Source of the DNA: Alitta virens
Lineage: Eukaryota > Annelida > Polychaeta > Phyllodocida > Nereididae
Assembly (NCBI GenBank): GCA_932294295.1
Contig: OW028573.1
Coordinates: 72,331,829-72,395,828 of the forward strand
Reading direction: 5' to 3'
DNA length: 64,000 nucleotides
Shown here: positions 13,317-27,288 of the stretch, one piece after another
Position numbering within the stretch: the stretch's first letter is position 1
Layout: each line of letters begins with the position of its first letter
Position numbers and translations under genes: made by a program
Notes under the pieces: generated by a model
Database searches by the model: none
What the model was told of the DNA's origin: nothing
Seen by the model: the letters and a program-made list of their open reading frames with translations, nothing else

Positions 13317-16300
13317 CTAAGCTACATTATCCGCTCCATCATCTTTTCCATTGTCTCCAAGAAGTGGAGTGAGACTGCTGACAGTGCATTGGTTGGCATC
13401 TGGCGGTTCAAATTCAATCACACAGCTTTCAGTGCTACCCATTTTAACAGTGCATGTCTTTGGTGGTTCAGCAGTATTTTTTGGTTCAGTTGTGTGACCA
13501 ACTGATGCAAACTGAGGGTTAGCAACCTCATCGTCAGCACGGGAAAATGTGACAGCTTTCACAGGAGTTGATGGCTGGATGTCCGGCTCCTTCAGGTCTA
13601 CCCATGGTTTCATAGGACTGATGGGGAGTGAGGGAGGTAGGTGATTCTCATCACGGTGGACAGCAGATGACAAATCATGCATAGTTGAGCTGGGGCTTAC
13701 GCACACACTTTCCCCATCCAATACAGATGCAATAGAGAACCCTCTTTCGTATCGCATGTGTCTACGTCCTGGCATGGGACTGTTTCCAATCTTTGGACTC
13801 TGAAGGCTGCTTGGCAACTCATGATGTGACCCAATAGGAGACTTGTTTTGCTTGCGATAGTTAAAATACGTAGCTGCGTGTTTTAAGTTGCGGTCCAGCT
13901 GGGCATGAGAACCTACCACGCTGTCAGATATGGACTGCTGGCTGACACTCCGGTGGTGGTGCAGGTTTTGAAAGAGACGCGGATGATGGATGGGAACAGG
14001 ACTGCTCATGCCCGAGTCCACTTTCAGCGTTGGAAAGGAGGGTGCTGGAGACTTCAGTGCATTGTTATTGGTTGGAGCATACAACGTTTCTCCTTCCATA
14101 ATGGTTTCCATGGGGTTGACCACCTTCATACCGTCATCAGACACACTGGAAAAATTAATGAAATCATATGTATCTCTCAAACATAACATTTAACTAGAAT
14201 GCACATGGGATGTAGGGACACTGTTATCCATAAAGAGGTCTAAATTGCTGAACATAATGAAGCATAGGCCCATGGGATCAACTGGGGATGGAAATCACGG
14301 CATTTTCCCAACATTTATGCGGGTTGCATACTAGGCCAAGAACCATTTTCGCGACGATCAACTGAGGAGCTGCACACAGTTACTAAAACGGAAAAAGGAC
14401 CGATAACAGACAAAACTTAGTTGGAATGAGTGAATAACACACACATTTAGCGTTAGAATGGGAAAGGCCTTAAGGTGCTCAATAATGGCAACTTAGGCAA
14501 AAACAGCAAGGTCGCTGTGTGGGCTTCCCCCAATGGGGGGGGGGGGGGGGTTCCCTTGACGACGTCATACGGAACTCTCGCATGATCACGAGACTAGCAA
14601 AAATGGAAGTATTACAGCCAAAAAGACCTGTAACTGACAAAACTAAGTTAGCCTACGACGGTTAGTTGTGAAGTTTGAAGCAAGCATGCTGTAAGTTGAT
14701 GGCGAGTGTGGGCTTGCCCCACTGGGGGATTCCCTTGATGATTTCATATGGACGGATCGCAGAAAGTGAAGGATCCAAGGCGTGGCAAAGAATGCCTGTG
14801 TGTAGGAGACTGCAGCTATAGAACACGTCGAAAAGCAATACCAGCGAAAGACGGCTGCTTGCAACTTCTGTTTTCATCGGCTATACGCATGAGTGATTTT
14901 GGCGACATCACCCAGGAGGCGACATCATCTCGCGAGACCGTAGTGATAACAAAAGCTCTCCCCCCTGTGGGGACATAGCTAAAAACTCATCTTATAAACA
15001 ACTTTACATCTCACAGACAGCATATTATCCTGTCCTTGACCTTTTCTGTCTTTCTTTCAATAATGTCAATGCAGCAAAACTATACAATACAATAATAACT
15101 TATGTTTGTATTTAGTACACATTACACAGGATTAACTGTATCCAAGTTGTGATGGCATACCTGATCTGAGCTGTGGAGCCCATGAAGGGCTGACTGAATG
15201 AACGCAAAGCAGATTTTGTGTAAGGCAAATATTCTGGAGGACTTTCATCCCAGTAGATGTCTCTCTCAAGATTGGGGTAGTTTCCGCACATGTCATCAAC
15301 TCCCAGGTACGACACCTGCAAATAAAAAGAACTCCATATAAGGATAAGACATCTTTATTAAAGTGACATGTGAAAATATACAATGAGTCAGAATAAATAT
15401 AAACTTTAACAGCGTTTCACCCAGCCCTCTAGTGGGCTTATATGTCACTAGCTTTTAATAAAATACATAGTTTGGTAATTGACAGTAAATTTTAATATTT
15501 CTTTTTTTACATCGCATCTATTTTTGGTTCTGCAAGTCCATTCGAGATGACGTCACGCGTACCCAGAATTCAGTGCGTTCGCGTGGTTTCCAGAAGAAAG
15601 ACGCTTTTACCCGCTGCATATTTTCTGACTTATTTACCTCAATTTAAGGACTTTCATTATCCATCTATTACTGCTGGATTGTCCCCGGACATCCAGAGAC
15701 TTGTTATCTACCATTTGATCCATGTTGATGGTCAGAAACGACGTTTAAATTTTGTCTTAGTTGCATTGCTTTACTAAAATATTTCGCTGTTTCTACTTGA
15801 GAATCTCTATATATATATAATATGGATGTTTTATTCATCTGTTAAGTATCATCATTTATACACATTTCACGTCAAATATCACCATTGATACAATGTCACA
15901 ATAGCAGCAATACAGATACACTACAACATATACGTACTGGATTACTTGGTAACAACCATTCTATTCTATATAACAGCATTTCCTGAGAAAAACACCCACC
16001 TGCATATTCCTGTCAATGATCCAATTCATATCAAAGTCATCATCATCTTCACCAAACGGATTAATCATTTGTTCAGCCACCTAAAATAAACAAGCCAGTA
16101 AATGAGTAAAATATTTTTTCCAGTTACACGAAGATGAGTATCACTTCGCAGCTGGACTAATCTGATAGCAAGTTCACTTTACACAACAAAGGCTGGTAAC
16201 TGATCACATTATAAACCTGCTACATGATCAACGCCAAACATTTTTAAACTACTTTTTCACAAGGTTGCACCATGCTGAGTCATTTGAATTCTTTTGTTGT

Positions 16301-19300
16301 CTATACACATAATTTATACTTCAAATTCCTAAATGGGTGGGCCCGGTGGGGATTACCAAACTTTTGAGACAAAGAATTTACCAAGTCACTACAAATTATA
16401 ACACATTCTGGAGTATTAGTTGCTTAGAGGTCCATGGTGATCAAGCATATTACAGTAAACCTTGATTAAGTCCAATTGATTTCTGGCAAGGCAAAGTTTG
16501 GTCTTATGCAAAAGATACATAAATAGAATAAATAATCCAATTAAATTCATATGTCTGTTAACGTTGGTTCCAGCTGCGCAAAAATTAAACCCAAGCACAT
16601 TGAACTTCAACAACGTTTAACGTATGTATTCTTGTCAGAAGTTCATAAGAGCTATTGATTTAGCCATAATTCAGATTTGAGCTTTGCAGGTCACTGAACG
16701 CCAAACAATGATGTAAACAGATACAACAACAAAAGAAAACTGCAACGCCAAACAACGATGTAAACAGATACAACAACAAAAGAAAACTGTCACACTTCAC
16801 TGATTTTTACGTGAAACTTTTGTCACATAGTGTGACCACATGAAGTAATCACTGAAATCTGAGAGTCCTTTAATCTTTTTAATGTCACAATAATGTGCGC
16901 AATAAATTCAAACCGACTGATCGGTTGTCTTACCTTGAGCCAACCCATGTAGAAGAAGAATTGTAATACTGTAAAGACAGGCAGATAGAGATCAACATCA
17001 TGACCATGGTAACCCATCACAGGATCAAGAAACTGTCGGCCCATGATACAGCCGAGGAAGAAGGTGTATGTTGCCAGTGTTGTCACCTGAAACAGATTGA
17101 TTTGATCTTCCTTTACATTTCAACTTTCATGTCTTGCAACTAAAGGTTTCTTTAAACATAAGATTACACCGACTGCAGGACATTGAGACATGCCATCATT
17201 CATAGAAATAAAATGGACCACCCAAAGGGCTGTTTCTTTTATATTTTTAACTTGCTTGGTGCAAAAGGTTGAATACCCACAAAACCATCTAATTTTTTCT
17301 TATGCATTCACTTTACAAGTTTCTTTCATAACAAATTTGTTGATAAACAACATTGTAAGACAAAGGATAATACCTGGGTGTACACCAGTGGAATGCTAAT
17401 CCAATCATAGCTGTAGAGAGTTCCCAAGTTTGATCTATATTCGAGCATTGCCTGCGAAACAAAACAAATTTGCATGTCAAAAACTGGAACAACCGCGTCA
17501 AAAGAGTAAAAAAATAACAAAATTGCAATGTTTACAGTCAACAAGAACAAAAAGAGCATAAAATTGGTTTAGCCTAATTATATTGTGCAACAAAATCCTA
17601 AAACAATGCATCATTTTTCTGTCAAAATGTCAATATTACAGAATTACAGAGAACAAATGATTTCACAATCATGAAATTACACTGCAAATTACAGCAATCT
17701 GGCAGTGATAGGGGTAGTGCACTTACATCCATGACCTCTTTGAAGAGGAAACTGTCCGGGATCCTGCCCTCGTTAAATGCGTCTTTGAGGACATTAGCGA
17801 TCCAGACAAATGGGACCCACCACTTGCCATGGGGCGTGGATATTTCATTTAATGCTTTCTCCTCACTGTCAGTCAGGATTCCTGAAAAACAAATTGACAA
17901 TTCAAACAACTGTTGCACTCACAAGTACCTCTAGCAAAATCGGTTTGTTTTCCTACCTCGCACAAAAAAAGAGACCCGAGGTTGTGCAGTTCACAGTTTG
18001 TAGAACTGACATACCACCTTGGACTTACCGTGACTATTCAGCAACTCGCCAGGACTAATATCTCCTAAGTGGTCTAAGAAAAAGCTTACCTCAATAACAG
18101 ATACCTACATTTTGTTGGATCACCTCATCCTTTTTGACCAAATCCGCATCAGCTGTTTTTATGATCACTTGGAAAGAAGGCTTTGTTAAGTACAGGCTGG
18201 AAAGCTATCCAGCACTCATAAGCAACAGGAGCATAGGTCGCAAATCTGTAATGCAGCTGTTTGTCTTGGGTTTCAACAAGAATGCAGGTGATGCTTCATT
18301 TGATGATTTACTTTAGACTTTTCCGCCACAAGTAATCCTCACCCTCTGAACGAGGTACCTAGATCCTGGAGAAAATTAAAAAGTACCGGTGATGAATTAT
18401 AAGATCAGGAGGCTGGGTGGGACCTGCAGAGGAGTGGAACTAGATGGGTAGAGGATGCATGACATTGTAATGAATGCGTAATAAAGGCGTGTTAGATAGG
18501 GGTGTCTGGTAATGAGACGTCCAATCACTCATTCACACATAATAACATTAACATGGTAGTCGAAGAAATATTAATACATGAAAATTATGTAGTGACATGA
18601 AGTCAAGTGACACGTGGAGCCAGAAGTATTTGGATTTGAACACAATCCACAACATTTTTAAACAGGATCACCTGAGCCTTCACTTTACTACAATATTTTC
18701 TTGGAAGTCAAAACTGCAATATTTCATTTTCTCCTCATTCATTCAAGACAGTGCATAAGACTAGAAAAGCAAAGCTGACAACATAGATTTGATTTCTTTG
18801 AGTGACTCCTTAACATTCAATTTAATTATCCACATTTACATGTTTTGAAGAGTTCTGTAGCAAATAAGTTCTTCATTTGGCCCAAAAATTCTCTCGAATT
18901 ATCAAGTACAATGTGTTTGCTGTTACAGACTATTTCACTTTATTCTTTGCCAATAAGGCATTACGATATTACTTGTAATGAAAAGTCAGCCTCATTAGTG
19001 TGAGTCAAAGAAAACATATCCTTGCGATTAAAGAATCAGGAGGTCTTGCAAGAAACAGAACCAACAGGTCATAAATAACTAGTGAACCGGGAATGCCATC
19101 TGCAAAATAAAACAAACTTATCCGCATTAGTACTCTGATATGACATCAATTGCCTTACAAGATAATATTCAGCAACATGACTACCTACCTCCATGAGTAG
19201 TGTGGCATCTGAGGATACCGCCCTTGCTCTGACATTCGAAATTCATAAGTGTGAAAAATACTCAACCAGTGCAATTTTTCCCATTAAAGTTATATATGCA

Positions 19301-22300
19301 AAATCCCATTAAAAAAAAATTAAAAATTTTTTAAACACCAACCACATTTTTTGCACTGCGCTCCCAAAATCAATATTTCACCATAGTGCAAATGTAAATC
19401 ATTGTCATATTAACAGACATGAAGTTTTAAACATTTTTGTGTCATTGTTTCTTCCTATTACATGTCTCAATTATATGACAGTTAGCTGTGTATGTTCAGC
19501 TGCATGTTGTTTGGGGTTAAATAGCTGAACATTTCCATTTAAATACTTTTATATACAGTGCGCTTTCAATGATTAATTGATGCTATGCTACAATTAGCAT
19601 AGCACATCTATTGATTTGTTTGCCCTTCAGAGCAAAAATTATCCGGAGCTGGGCGGTATATTATCAGACCATAGAATGTTTCAGTATGGGCTCATTTACA
19701 AGGAAGGGTTTGATGTCATTAATTAGAACATCTACTCTTGCTATAGCCAGAATGCTTATACACTGCAACAATGATGGACCATGACTGGGGCAGACATTGA
19801 CAACACACTTGAACTTTCCATATCATGTGCAAAATAGTTGAGCTGTCATGAACAACGCATATTACTAGCCTACTAATTATTGATACAAGTCCCACAAAAA
19901 TTTGCAAACTCATCAATTCAATCATATATCGTTAATACAACACTTTACAGTTCTCTTCCGTTCACAATGACTACTGAACTAGGACTGATAAATGATGTGC
20001 AGTTTTGGCACTCGGTCTTGACAAGCTTTGTTGAAACATTTCGCATGACTGATGCTATACTGTTTCAATAATGTAACTTAGCATGCGGCAAACTTTATTC
20101 GGCAAATTGGGATTATCATGATTATGTACCACCAAATATTGGGATGAGCCGCAATAAATCTTTCTGAATTATTATTGAATTAAAATACAGTTGTATAACT
20201 CGTATTTACAGGTTCAAACGCCATTAAATGCTAGGTACTATTAAATTTAGAATGAAACATTCAAGATTCTTCGTTAATGACAGCTCAACATAAATGATGC
20301 TAGTGGTGACATCAGTGTTCCAGCTACGATTTGAATTGGGCATGGCGCACAAGGATATTAAGGCACCTAAATAGACTCGTATAGAGCGCCCAGTCTTTAC
20401 CTAATTTCTGGCAAAGTCTTTACCTAATTTCGGGCATGGCGCTCACAAAATTGGGCATGGAGCAAGGGGTGTCAGGCATGGTGCATCGCCATGCTCAAAT
20501 GGCCTGGCTGGAACACCGCGACATCACAATGACATGTCATCTGGCAAGTACCACTTATATCATCTTTGATCATTCGCCAATAGCAAGAAATGGGAAAGGG
20601 AATAACACATGAAATAAATTGAACATTTGCCATGAAGAAAACATGTGCGCTTAAAAATTAAAGAGAAACCTTTCATGCCTCAAGCATATATCTGCCCCAG
20701 CATTTCCTTTTAGGATCATTTAATATCAGATTCACTTTTCTTTTTCTGGCTTTCTTTTTTAAGGTGACTTCATCTGCTTCAAAAAACACACCCAAAGTTT
20801 ATCTTTTCACAACTCCCTTCAAAAACAGTCTATGAAATGAGATGCCAGTTCACTTTTTATACTTTCAGATGGAACTTACATTTTCTTCTTTCTTTTTTTT
20901 TTAGTCAGCACTTTTACATATCCTAAGTAACGCAGTGTATGGAACTTGATGTTTCTTAAAGTTTACATTATTTGCAAAGTAAATTTTGGTAATGGGCACC
21001 GAATGTATAGGCAGAACCACTGACATTATGCAATGGTATTTTTTTTATAATTTTCTCTTTCATAAGCCTTTATATGTGCCAAACTTTTTCCATAAGAAAA
21101 TGAAAGATTTATATTATCTCCCATTTCATTCAGCACAGCATGTCTTCTTTCAGTTTCATAAAATTTTGTAGATTGGCGGCCTTTCAGACATCCTGCACGA
21201 ACATGTCATGTGGGCACAAAGTGTCCCTTCAAAAGAGGCCTCATGAATGGATCATTGAACTTCAGTCAAATACAGAACACTAGATAATTTTTCTAAATTA
21301 AAAAAATATATATCCCAACAATATTGCTATATTTAACAATTACTTAATTCAACATGGTTTAAATTTAACTACAGCATAGTACTTTTGATTCAGTGACCAA
21401 CATTTCCAGATTCACTGCATTTTATAACTGAATTGACACTTGTCAATGATTCATTCATAATCAGAATAAATGGCACCTAATCCAAGAGGATGAAATTCCA
21501 TCTCAAAAGAAGAAATGCTACCCTGAATTAAAGGAAGTCAGGAGTGAATTTGGGAATTAACATCAAGTTCCAAAATAGTAATCTGACAGCAAGAGTAGAT
21601 GTTACCTTGTTTTAATTTATATTTTTTAAAGTACTTCGACAGTACACATTAAAATCACAAGTATCAACGCATATTTTGAGGTGTGCCATTTCTTAAATGC
21701 ACGCTTGATGAATCACATAAAATTTGTTATCTACGATCAGTATATCACATCCAACACTTCCTTGAAAATGCTCTTATCAGTTTTGAGCATGAGCTAGCTC
21801 AGTTATAGCGTCAATGAAACGAAAGTAATTTACAAAAACATGAATTTTGAAAATAAGTTGAACTAACAATGCTCAAAACTGACATTTATGATGGGCACAG
21901 TTTGGAAAAATAAGGACTATTATTAACATTTGGGACTCAGTAGATATGAAGACACATGATGGCTATGTGAAATGATGTTCAGGGTAATTCACCGATTATC
22001 TGGGGATGAGCATATTTGTTGGGCCAGTTCAATGAAAAACCAGCAGTGTGGTTTTTAAAGGTGAATGTGAAGAGAAGGCCATTTTCTTTTTTAAATCCAA
22101 TAAATTCAAAATCGAGGTTAAGCAATAGCAGTTGGTAAGGTCAACATACCTGCATCGATTAGATGCTCCATGGTGGGGAATCGTTTCTTGACAGATACAC
22201 TTGTGGCTTGGAAGACGAGGAGACTTGCCAGGGTCAAGTAGCGCATCACAGTTCGCCGGAACAGTCGGCCCTTTTCGTCAAGTCCCTCTATCACTGTAGT

Positions 22301-23261
22301 TACATACAGCATCACCCTGAAATAAAATGTTTCAATTACAAAATACAGGCATAACTTAGGTACCAAGGCTGACCCGTTTTTGTTTTTAACTGTACAATTA
22401 CAAATCCAATATATGTATAAACCATTACTCCTTACCGCATTGAACATTGAAGCTTAAAAAAAATGCAAGCAAAATATTTAGAACAGTTTACTACAATACC
22501 TTAAAATTGAATCCATTTTTATCAGTTATAAAGGTATTGAAGTTCTGTCTATTGGTTTGACTGTAGCCTTTGTGCACTTACTTGTCTGGCCAGGGAATGC
22601 AGAGGTATTGGTTCCACCATCTTGTCACAACAATGGCAACATAGAAACCCAGTATAAAAGACAATGGGATGAGATTCGTGAAGGTTTCACAGTGGAGCAC
22701 CACTTTTTCAAAGACTCTGAAATACCAATTGGACATCTTCCTCAATCATTATGACACATTTCCAAGAAGCTTGGGGTCAGACAGGCTACGGCATAAAATT
22801 ATGCTATTTTTACAACAGGACTTAGTTTTAGAGTTTCAGGAAGTTTCAGGAATATAAGAGGATTTCAGCGCAACATGCTCTCAGCTCAAGAATTTCATTA
22901 CGGGATGGCCTTCATGCACTATCCAATTTAACAGGATGTTCAACCGTAAAAATTCTGTTGACCCATTACATCCTATTTTATTTCCCAAAATAAATCAAAT
23001 GAGAATATTCACAAATTTATTATTCAAATTTTTAAATTTAATTTACAGAGGAGGAATATAATAAATCCACACAATTACTTACCTTCTCTGAAGTTCAGAA
23101 AGTGCAAATCTGTATATTAAGCTGCATGTGGTGTACAGAGAAATAAAGATGAGCATTTCTTTGTACACGAGTTTGTAGACACTGCCCTTCCAGTAGAAGA
23201 GAAGGCGGGAGAATGCACAGAGTCGTGCATTGGCCACTTGTCCAGTGTAAGTGACCGTCAT
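13317..23261 (-). CDS. BEST: Bestrophin, calcium-activated chloride channel (complete)
   Basis: Nine coding exons in consistent phase: 23261-23083, 22716-22582, 22316-22150, 17881-17727, 17451-17374, 17086-16934, 16080-16000, 15315-15161 and 14145-13317, giving 643 residues. Bestrophins are pentameric plasma-membrane anion channels gated by cytosolic calcium. The start [14 protein letters not shown] is the canonical N-terminus. Neck residues fall at I76, F80 and F84 (IPLSFILGF), the aperture region is [12 protein letters not shown], and the calcium clasp is Q293, N296, D301 and D304 in [12 protein letters not shown]; numbering equals human BEST1. The conserved channel core ends around the MGST motif in exon 8. 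The last exon encodes about 275 residues of Ser/Pro/His-rich tail, expected to be disordered and lineage-specific. The acceptor at 23271 just before the ATG implies an upstream non-coding exon. Which vertebrate paralogue it equals cannot be said; invertebrate bestrophins usually branch separately. Confidence 0.97.
14470..14990. repeat. Diverged tandem duplication in the last bestrophin intron
   Basis: Two related blocks about 190 bases apart share 'acaaaactaagtt', 'tgtgggcttgccccactggggg' and 'ttcccttgacgacgtcata' type segments (first near 14410-14570, second near 14635-14755). The first copy carries a poly-G expansion at 14535-14550. It lies between the last two coding exons (14146-15160) and is probably an old local duplication or a nested repeat. 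Confidence 0.5.
15548..15555. promoter_or_regulatory. Perfect CRE palindrome in bestrophin intron
   Basis: TGACGTCA followed by CGCG is a consensus CREB/ATF site. It lies in the intron between exons 7 and 8 (15316-15999), in a short CpG-containing patch (15545-15600) unlike its AT-rich surroundings. It is a sequence match only; function is inferred. Confidence 0.35.
16697..16790. repeat. Two-copy 47-bp tandem duplication
   Basis: Copies at 16697-16743 and 16744-16790 differ at only a few positions (core ccaaacaatgatgtaaacag versus ccaaacaacgatgtaaacag). The duplication is intronic, between bestrophin exons 6 and 7, and looks recent. Confidence 0.85.
17882..22149 (-). other. 4.3-kb bestrophin intron 3, no gene seen
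   Basis: This is the largest coding intron of the gene. It holds A/T-rich sequence and, at 17900-18520, a patch with better codon-like composition but several in-frame stops on the plus strand, which may be a decayed coding remnant of a mobile element. I see no splice-supported nested gene. Confidence 0.5.
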
Positions 23262-26049
23262 TGTTGTAGACTATCAGACAAACAATAAGGACTCAGTGGA
23301 AATAACTGGTAATTTGTCGTTTTTTCTTGACTGCTGCCACACGATGAGCGTTGAGGTACGTCGAGAGAGAACAGCTTGATCAAATGAATGAGGTAGCAGT
23401 TGTTGTGATCACAGCTGTGGGATTTTATATTGACCTGTAAAAATAGTTTTGAAAGTTATGACATATATAATTCCTAATAGTGAGTATTTTTTACTTTCAG
23501 AAAAGTCTTTAGCATTATCAATCATCACAAATGAAATTTTCTGGCTAACTACTACGTATATGAATATAAATAATTAAAATTCAAACTTACATAAGCTCAT
23601 ATGTCAATACCGTATCTGTAAGCTTCAAAACAACAGTAGTCGAGTATTTTTCCTTGGTTTCCAAGCAATGCCATACCAACTTGCAACCTACACAGTTAAC
23701 CTTGGGGATTGCACCTCTTCAGTTCACAAGAGCAACTTCATTCAAATTTTCTGTAAGAGATTAAACATATATGATATGATATGAGTCATGACAAATATAT
23801 CATGAACAATCATATCAGTTCAATTGATAAGAACTATAAACACACAACCGACTTAATTACCAGATTCGTAATAACAGATATGCCCCAAAATAACTGTTCC
23901 CTACAAGTTCCTTTGACTGACTGGGAGTCTGAGCAAGGAGCGCGAAACTTATCGTGCCCCTTGGGGCGCATTGGGATGGGCGTGGCCTGATATGCAAATT
24001 TATGTGAAACCCAGAGTCATTGCGTCAGGTTGCAAGACTATAGTGTGACGCCCATGACCTATCGATCCGAACACAGCGCAGATAAACAACAGGCAAATAG
24101 CTTTTTCCATGGCTGGATGAGATTCATTGTTACGCAATACAATGTACAACCACCTACTACCAATGATAACCAAAAAATGCGACCACTTATACATTGTATC
24201 GTAGTAGAACTCCAGCAAATGTTTCCTGGACGAGTCATTGTCACACTGATAACTTTAAGGTGTGTCACACGGTTTTTGTACCGATAAAAAAGCTATCCAA
24301 ATGAAAGAAAATGCTTCTAACTGTCGGATTCAAGAACCCACATTGTCTAGATTGAGCTAACTTAAAAATATTGTAGGAATTTAATTCATCGATCGACTTA
24401 GTTTACATTTTAGCTAATTATTCATTGCAACGTAATGAAGAGCGTCACCGATTTGCGATTTTCGAGTCATTTTATGAAAAATTAAGGTCGGAATTGTTTC
24501 AATTTATGCTACATAATAAACGTAGAATTTTGAAAATGTGCCGTTCGTTTATGCCTCGTTTTAATCTCATTGGTCATAAATGTTTAGTGCAATTTATAAA
24601 CAAATCGCCAATTTTTTATGGCATGAAATATTAAATTCTAGAATTTTATAGAACCTGATGGGATCTAATCCGTTTATTTTAGAAGCAAAATTAATCAGTC
24701 TAGGCCTAGACCTAGCTGTTTCGGCCGCGTTGTAGACGAGGGTCTAGCAGATATCAAAGCATTGCCACATAGGCCGTGGAAGTAGGTCAATCACTACGGA
24801 CATTAATCTTTACTATTAAATACAGGGGCTTGTAGCTTTGTATTCTTATGGTTAAAATGAACTGATCTACGCTGTCAAATTCCTTGCTCCCTGGAACAAA
24901 ATCTAATGTTAAGTTTAGCTTTGTGTTGATTTCACTTTATTTATAATATGAACACAAATCCAAAGAACCATTTTACACTCCCCCGGATTCTCCAAGACCC
25001 TCTCTTGCGGAAAGGTGTTATAGCTCTATGGTGTGATCGAGCGTCTTGCGTGAACTTGTCGGTCTAGACAGGAAATTAATGCAACAGATTTTGGCCACTG
25101 CCATATCATGGAGACAAGAGTAGACTTGTCTCCATGGTCATATTGATTATTACAGCTGGCAAGTGTTGCGCAACTCCACAGCCAGTCAGTGCCAATAAAA
25201 ATATCCTTTGCCAAGGGTTACAATTAAAAGTCAATGATCTCTTTGAGCTTCTTTGATAATGGGTTCAAACAATATAATGTGTCACTGTCAGTATGAATAT
25301 TCTGTATGTTTCTAAAAATTAAGGAAATAAAATATATTTAACAAACAATTCATATATATATATTAAGATTAATACATTAGTCATTACAACTGCGGTCACA
25401 TTGACTCTGAAATAAGACAATGTTATTGCCTTAATTGCCTAAATTGGAATGACAAAACAGAATTTGACCCACACGTACCAGACCTCCTCAGACTACTGCC
25501 AGTACTGACTTAGAAGTTAGAGAAGGGAGTGCGTGGGCTGATGAATATTTCATATATATAAGCAATGATATAGCATGGGCAAAAATAAATAAAAAATCAA
25601 TACACAAATCAAAAGGTCAAGGGCCAGATCATTTTCTCGATCAACAAAAAAAAACAAAAATCAATCGACAACAGAATTTCAAGGGCCTAAACAATATGCT
25701 AAATATATATACAGTTCATTTTCTCGAACAACCATCTTGCAGACATTAATACGCAAGCATCAAAATCACACAACTATTACAGAGGCATTATATGAGCTCA
25801 TGTGCAATCAACCGCCACGTGCTGTTCCTAAATCGTAAGCCCAGCCTCAGCAGCCTGGCAACAGACTGACTGACGGACAACAGCCGCTGCCATGCCCATG
25901 GCGTGCCCAAACGAGTCACCTTCAATGCCTCATTCATTTCCAAGATCCTGGCATTTCTAGGAAATCTCGGCTTGAAAATGAACAATACTTGTCCAAGACA
26001 TTCTAAAGCACTTGCCCAATAATCAGATACAGGAAAGATGTTCACTCAC

Positions 26050-26110
26050 CTCAGCTGCAAGGCAGAATATTCGGTTATCAACACTGACGGTTAATGTTTA
26101 TCAATCTCCT
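26050..26110 (-). other. Probable 5' non-coding exon of bestrophin
   Basis: A good minus-strand donor (CTGAG|gtgagtg) has its last exonic base at 26050. It could pair with the acceptor at 23271-23272 just upstream of the bestrophin ATG, making a first intron of about 2.8 kb. The 5' boundary is not visible and is given only approximately. Confidence 0.4.
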
Positions 26111-26119
26111 TCCTTGTCG

Positions 26120-26290
26120 AGCAGTGTGCATTACCATTCATGACATCACGCACTGAAGAACGAGATCATCTCACTGCGCACGCGCCTCATGCATACCTAA
26201 TTGGGACACAAAGGTGATTGGTCGAAAACTCAATTATGCATGACGTCCCAACGTTGCAACGCAGCACGTGCATGGATTATGATCATGCAG
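26120..26290 (-). promoter_or_regulatory. Promoter-like region upstream of bestrophin
   Basis: Just upstream of the proposed first exon, this patch is richer in CpG than its flanks. It carries an NRF-1-like palindrome TGCGCACGCGCC (26175-26186) and CCAAT boxes in the minus direction (ATTGG at 26217-26221; TTGGG at 26201-26205 is weaker). The combination suits a TATA-less promoter. This is inference from motifs and position. Confidence 0.4.
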
Positions 26291-26966
26291 GCTGCCGCCA
26301 TGATAGACATTTTAGCTGAGAAGACAAAAATGCACAAATCAGTCTACACATAATTATTATATATACAAATTTCCAGAAAAGGAATTGTCCTAACTTAATT
26401 AAGAATTAATAAACTGGATAGGCCTATTTCAGTAATTGCCAAGCCCAATGAGGCAACTTTGTTCCGTTATGAAAAAAACAAAACGAAAAAAAAACACCTT
26501 TAACTAATGTTAAACTACATTGTATTAAATAGATAATGTTCATATTTCATGTTTTTCATTTTTGACCATACTTCTCAAGTATTCTGACATTCGGTCATGT
26601 TCCTGAGAGGTTTAATTTGAATATTATGCTGCCACATATATATACCTTTTTATTTTTCAGTAGTAGTTAAATTTAATTATTAAAGAAGTGTCTCATTGTA
26701 CAGTGATGTACTAAAAAACAAACATTTATCGAATAATCAAATGTGAATTTCTGTTATACAGTATTATATATGTGAATGCCCCTTGGTGATTGTAGCACAT
26801 CAACCTATAGCTACCTATTAATTCCAAATATTCACAATTTCAGAAAAACATTAGCTGTTGGAAGGTCTACTCAGGATGCTCATACAGACCATGGTTAAAA
26901 CCAAAACTAAAGCCCCACGTGGATGCGCAAGCAGTGAAGAGATTGATGGTAAAATGCTCTTCTTGT

Positions 26967-27288
26967 AAAATCTAAGTTCTTTGGCTCAATTTTTTAGTAA
27001 AATTTCAATAGATGCATTTCAATCTGATATCATGGAATGCCACAGAACATTTTAAATTTAGCCCGTCTTAAGTTTTTTTTTTATATGTTGTTGTTTTACG
27101 TGGGGCACAAGGAAGTGCAGGGGTGACCTTTATGGACTTGGGGGAAAACATGTCAAAAATCGGCACAGTATCGATCGCCTTATTAGGACAGTTAGCCACG
27201 ATTCACTAGATAAATATTGATCAAAAGTACATTACTGCATGATCATGAATTCAGACTTATAAAAAGGCCTATATATATCATGCATGTA
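26967..27288 (+). repeat. Dispersed repeat, uninterrupted copy
   Basis: About 320 bp, nearly identical to 29066-29655. Shared segments include 'tttcaatctgatatcatgg', 'gttgttttacgtggggcac', 'aaaatcggcacagta' and 'gacagttagccacgattcac', ending at 'gcctatatatatcatgcat'. This copy is continuous across the point where the second copy carries about 265 extra bases. Confidence 0.8.

Noticed and set aside
13905..14193. Plus-strand open frames of 67-93 codons
   Set aside because: They are antisense shadows of the last bestrophin coding exon.
23989..24002. Octamer ATGCAAAT as a snRNA or histone promoter
   Set aside because: No snRNA or histone gene, PSE or 3' box is visible nearby. Octamers arise often by chance in AT-rich DNA.
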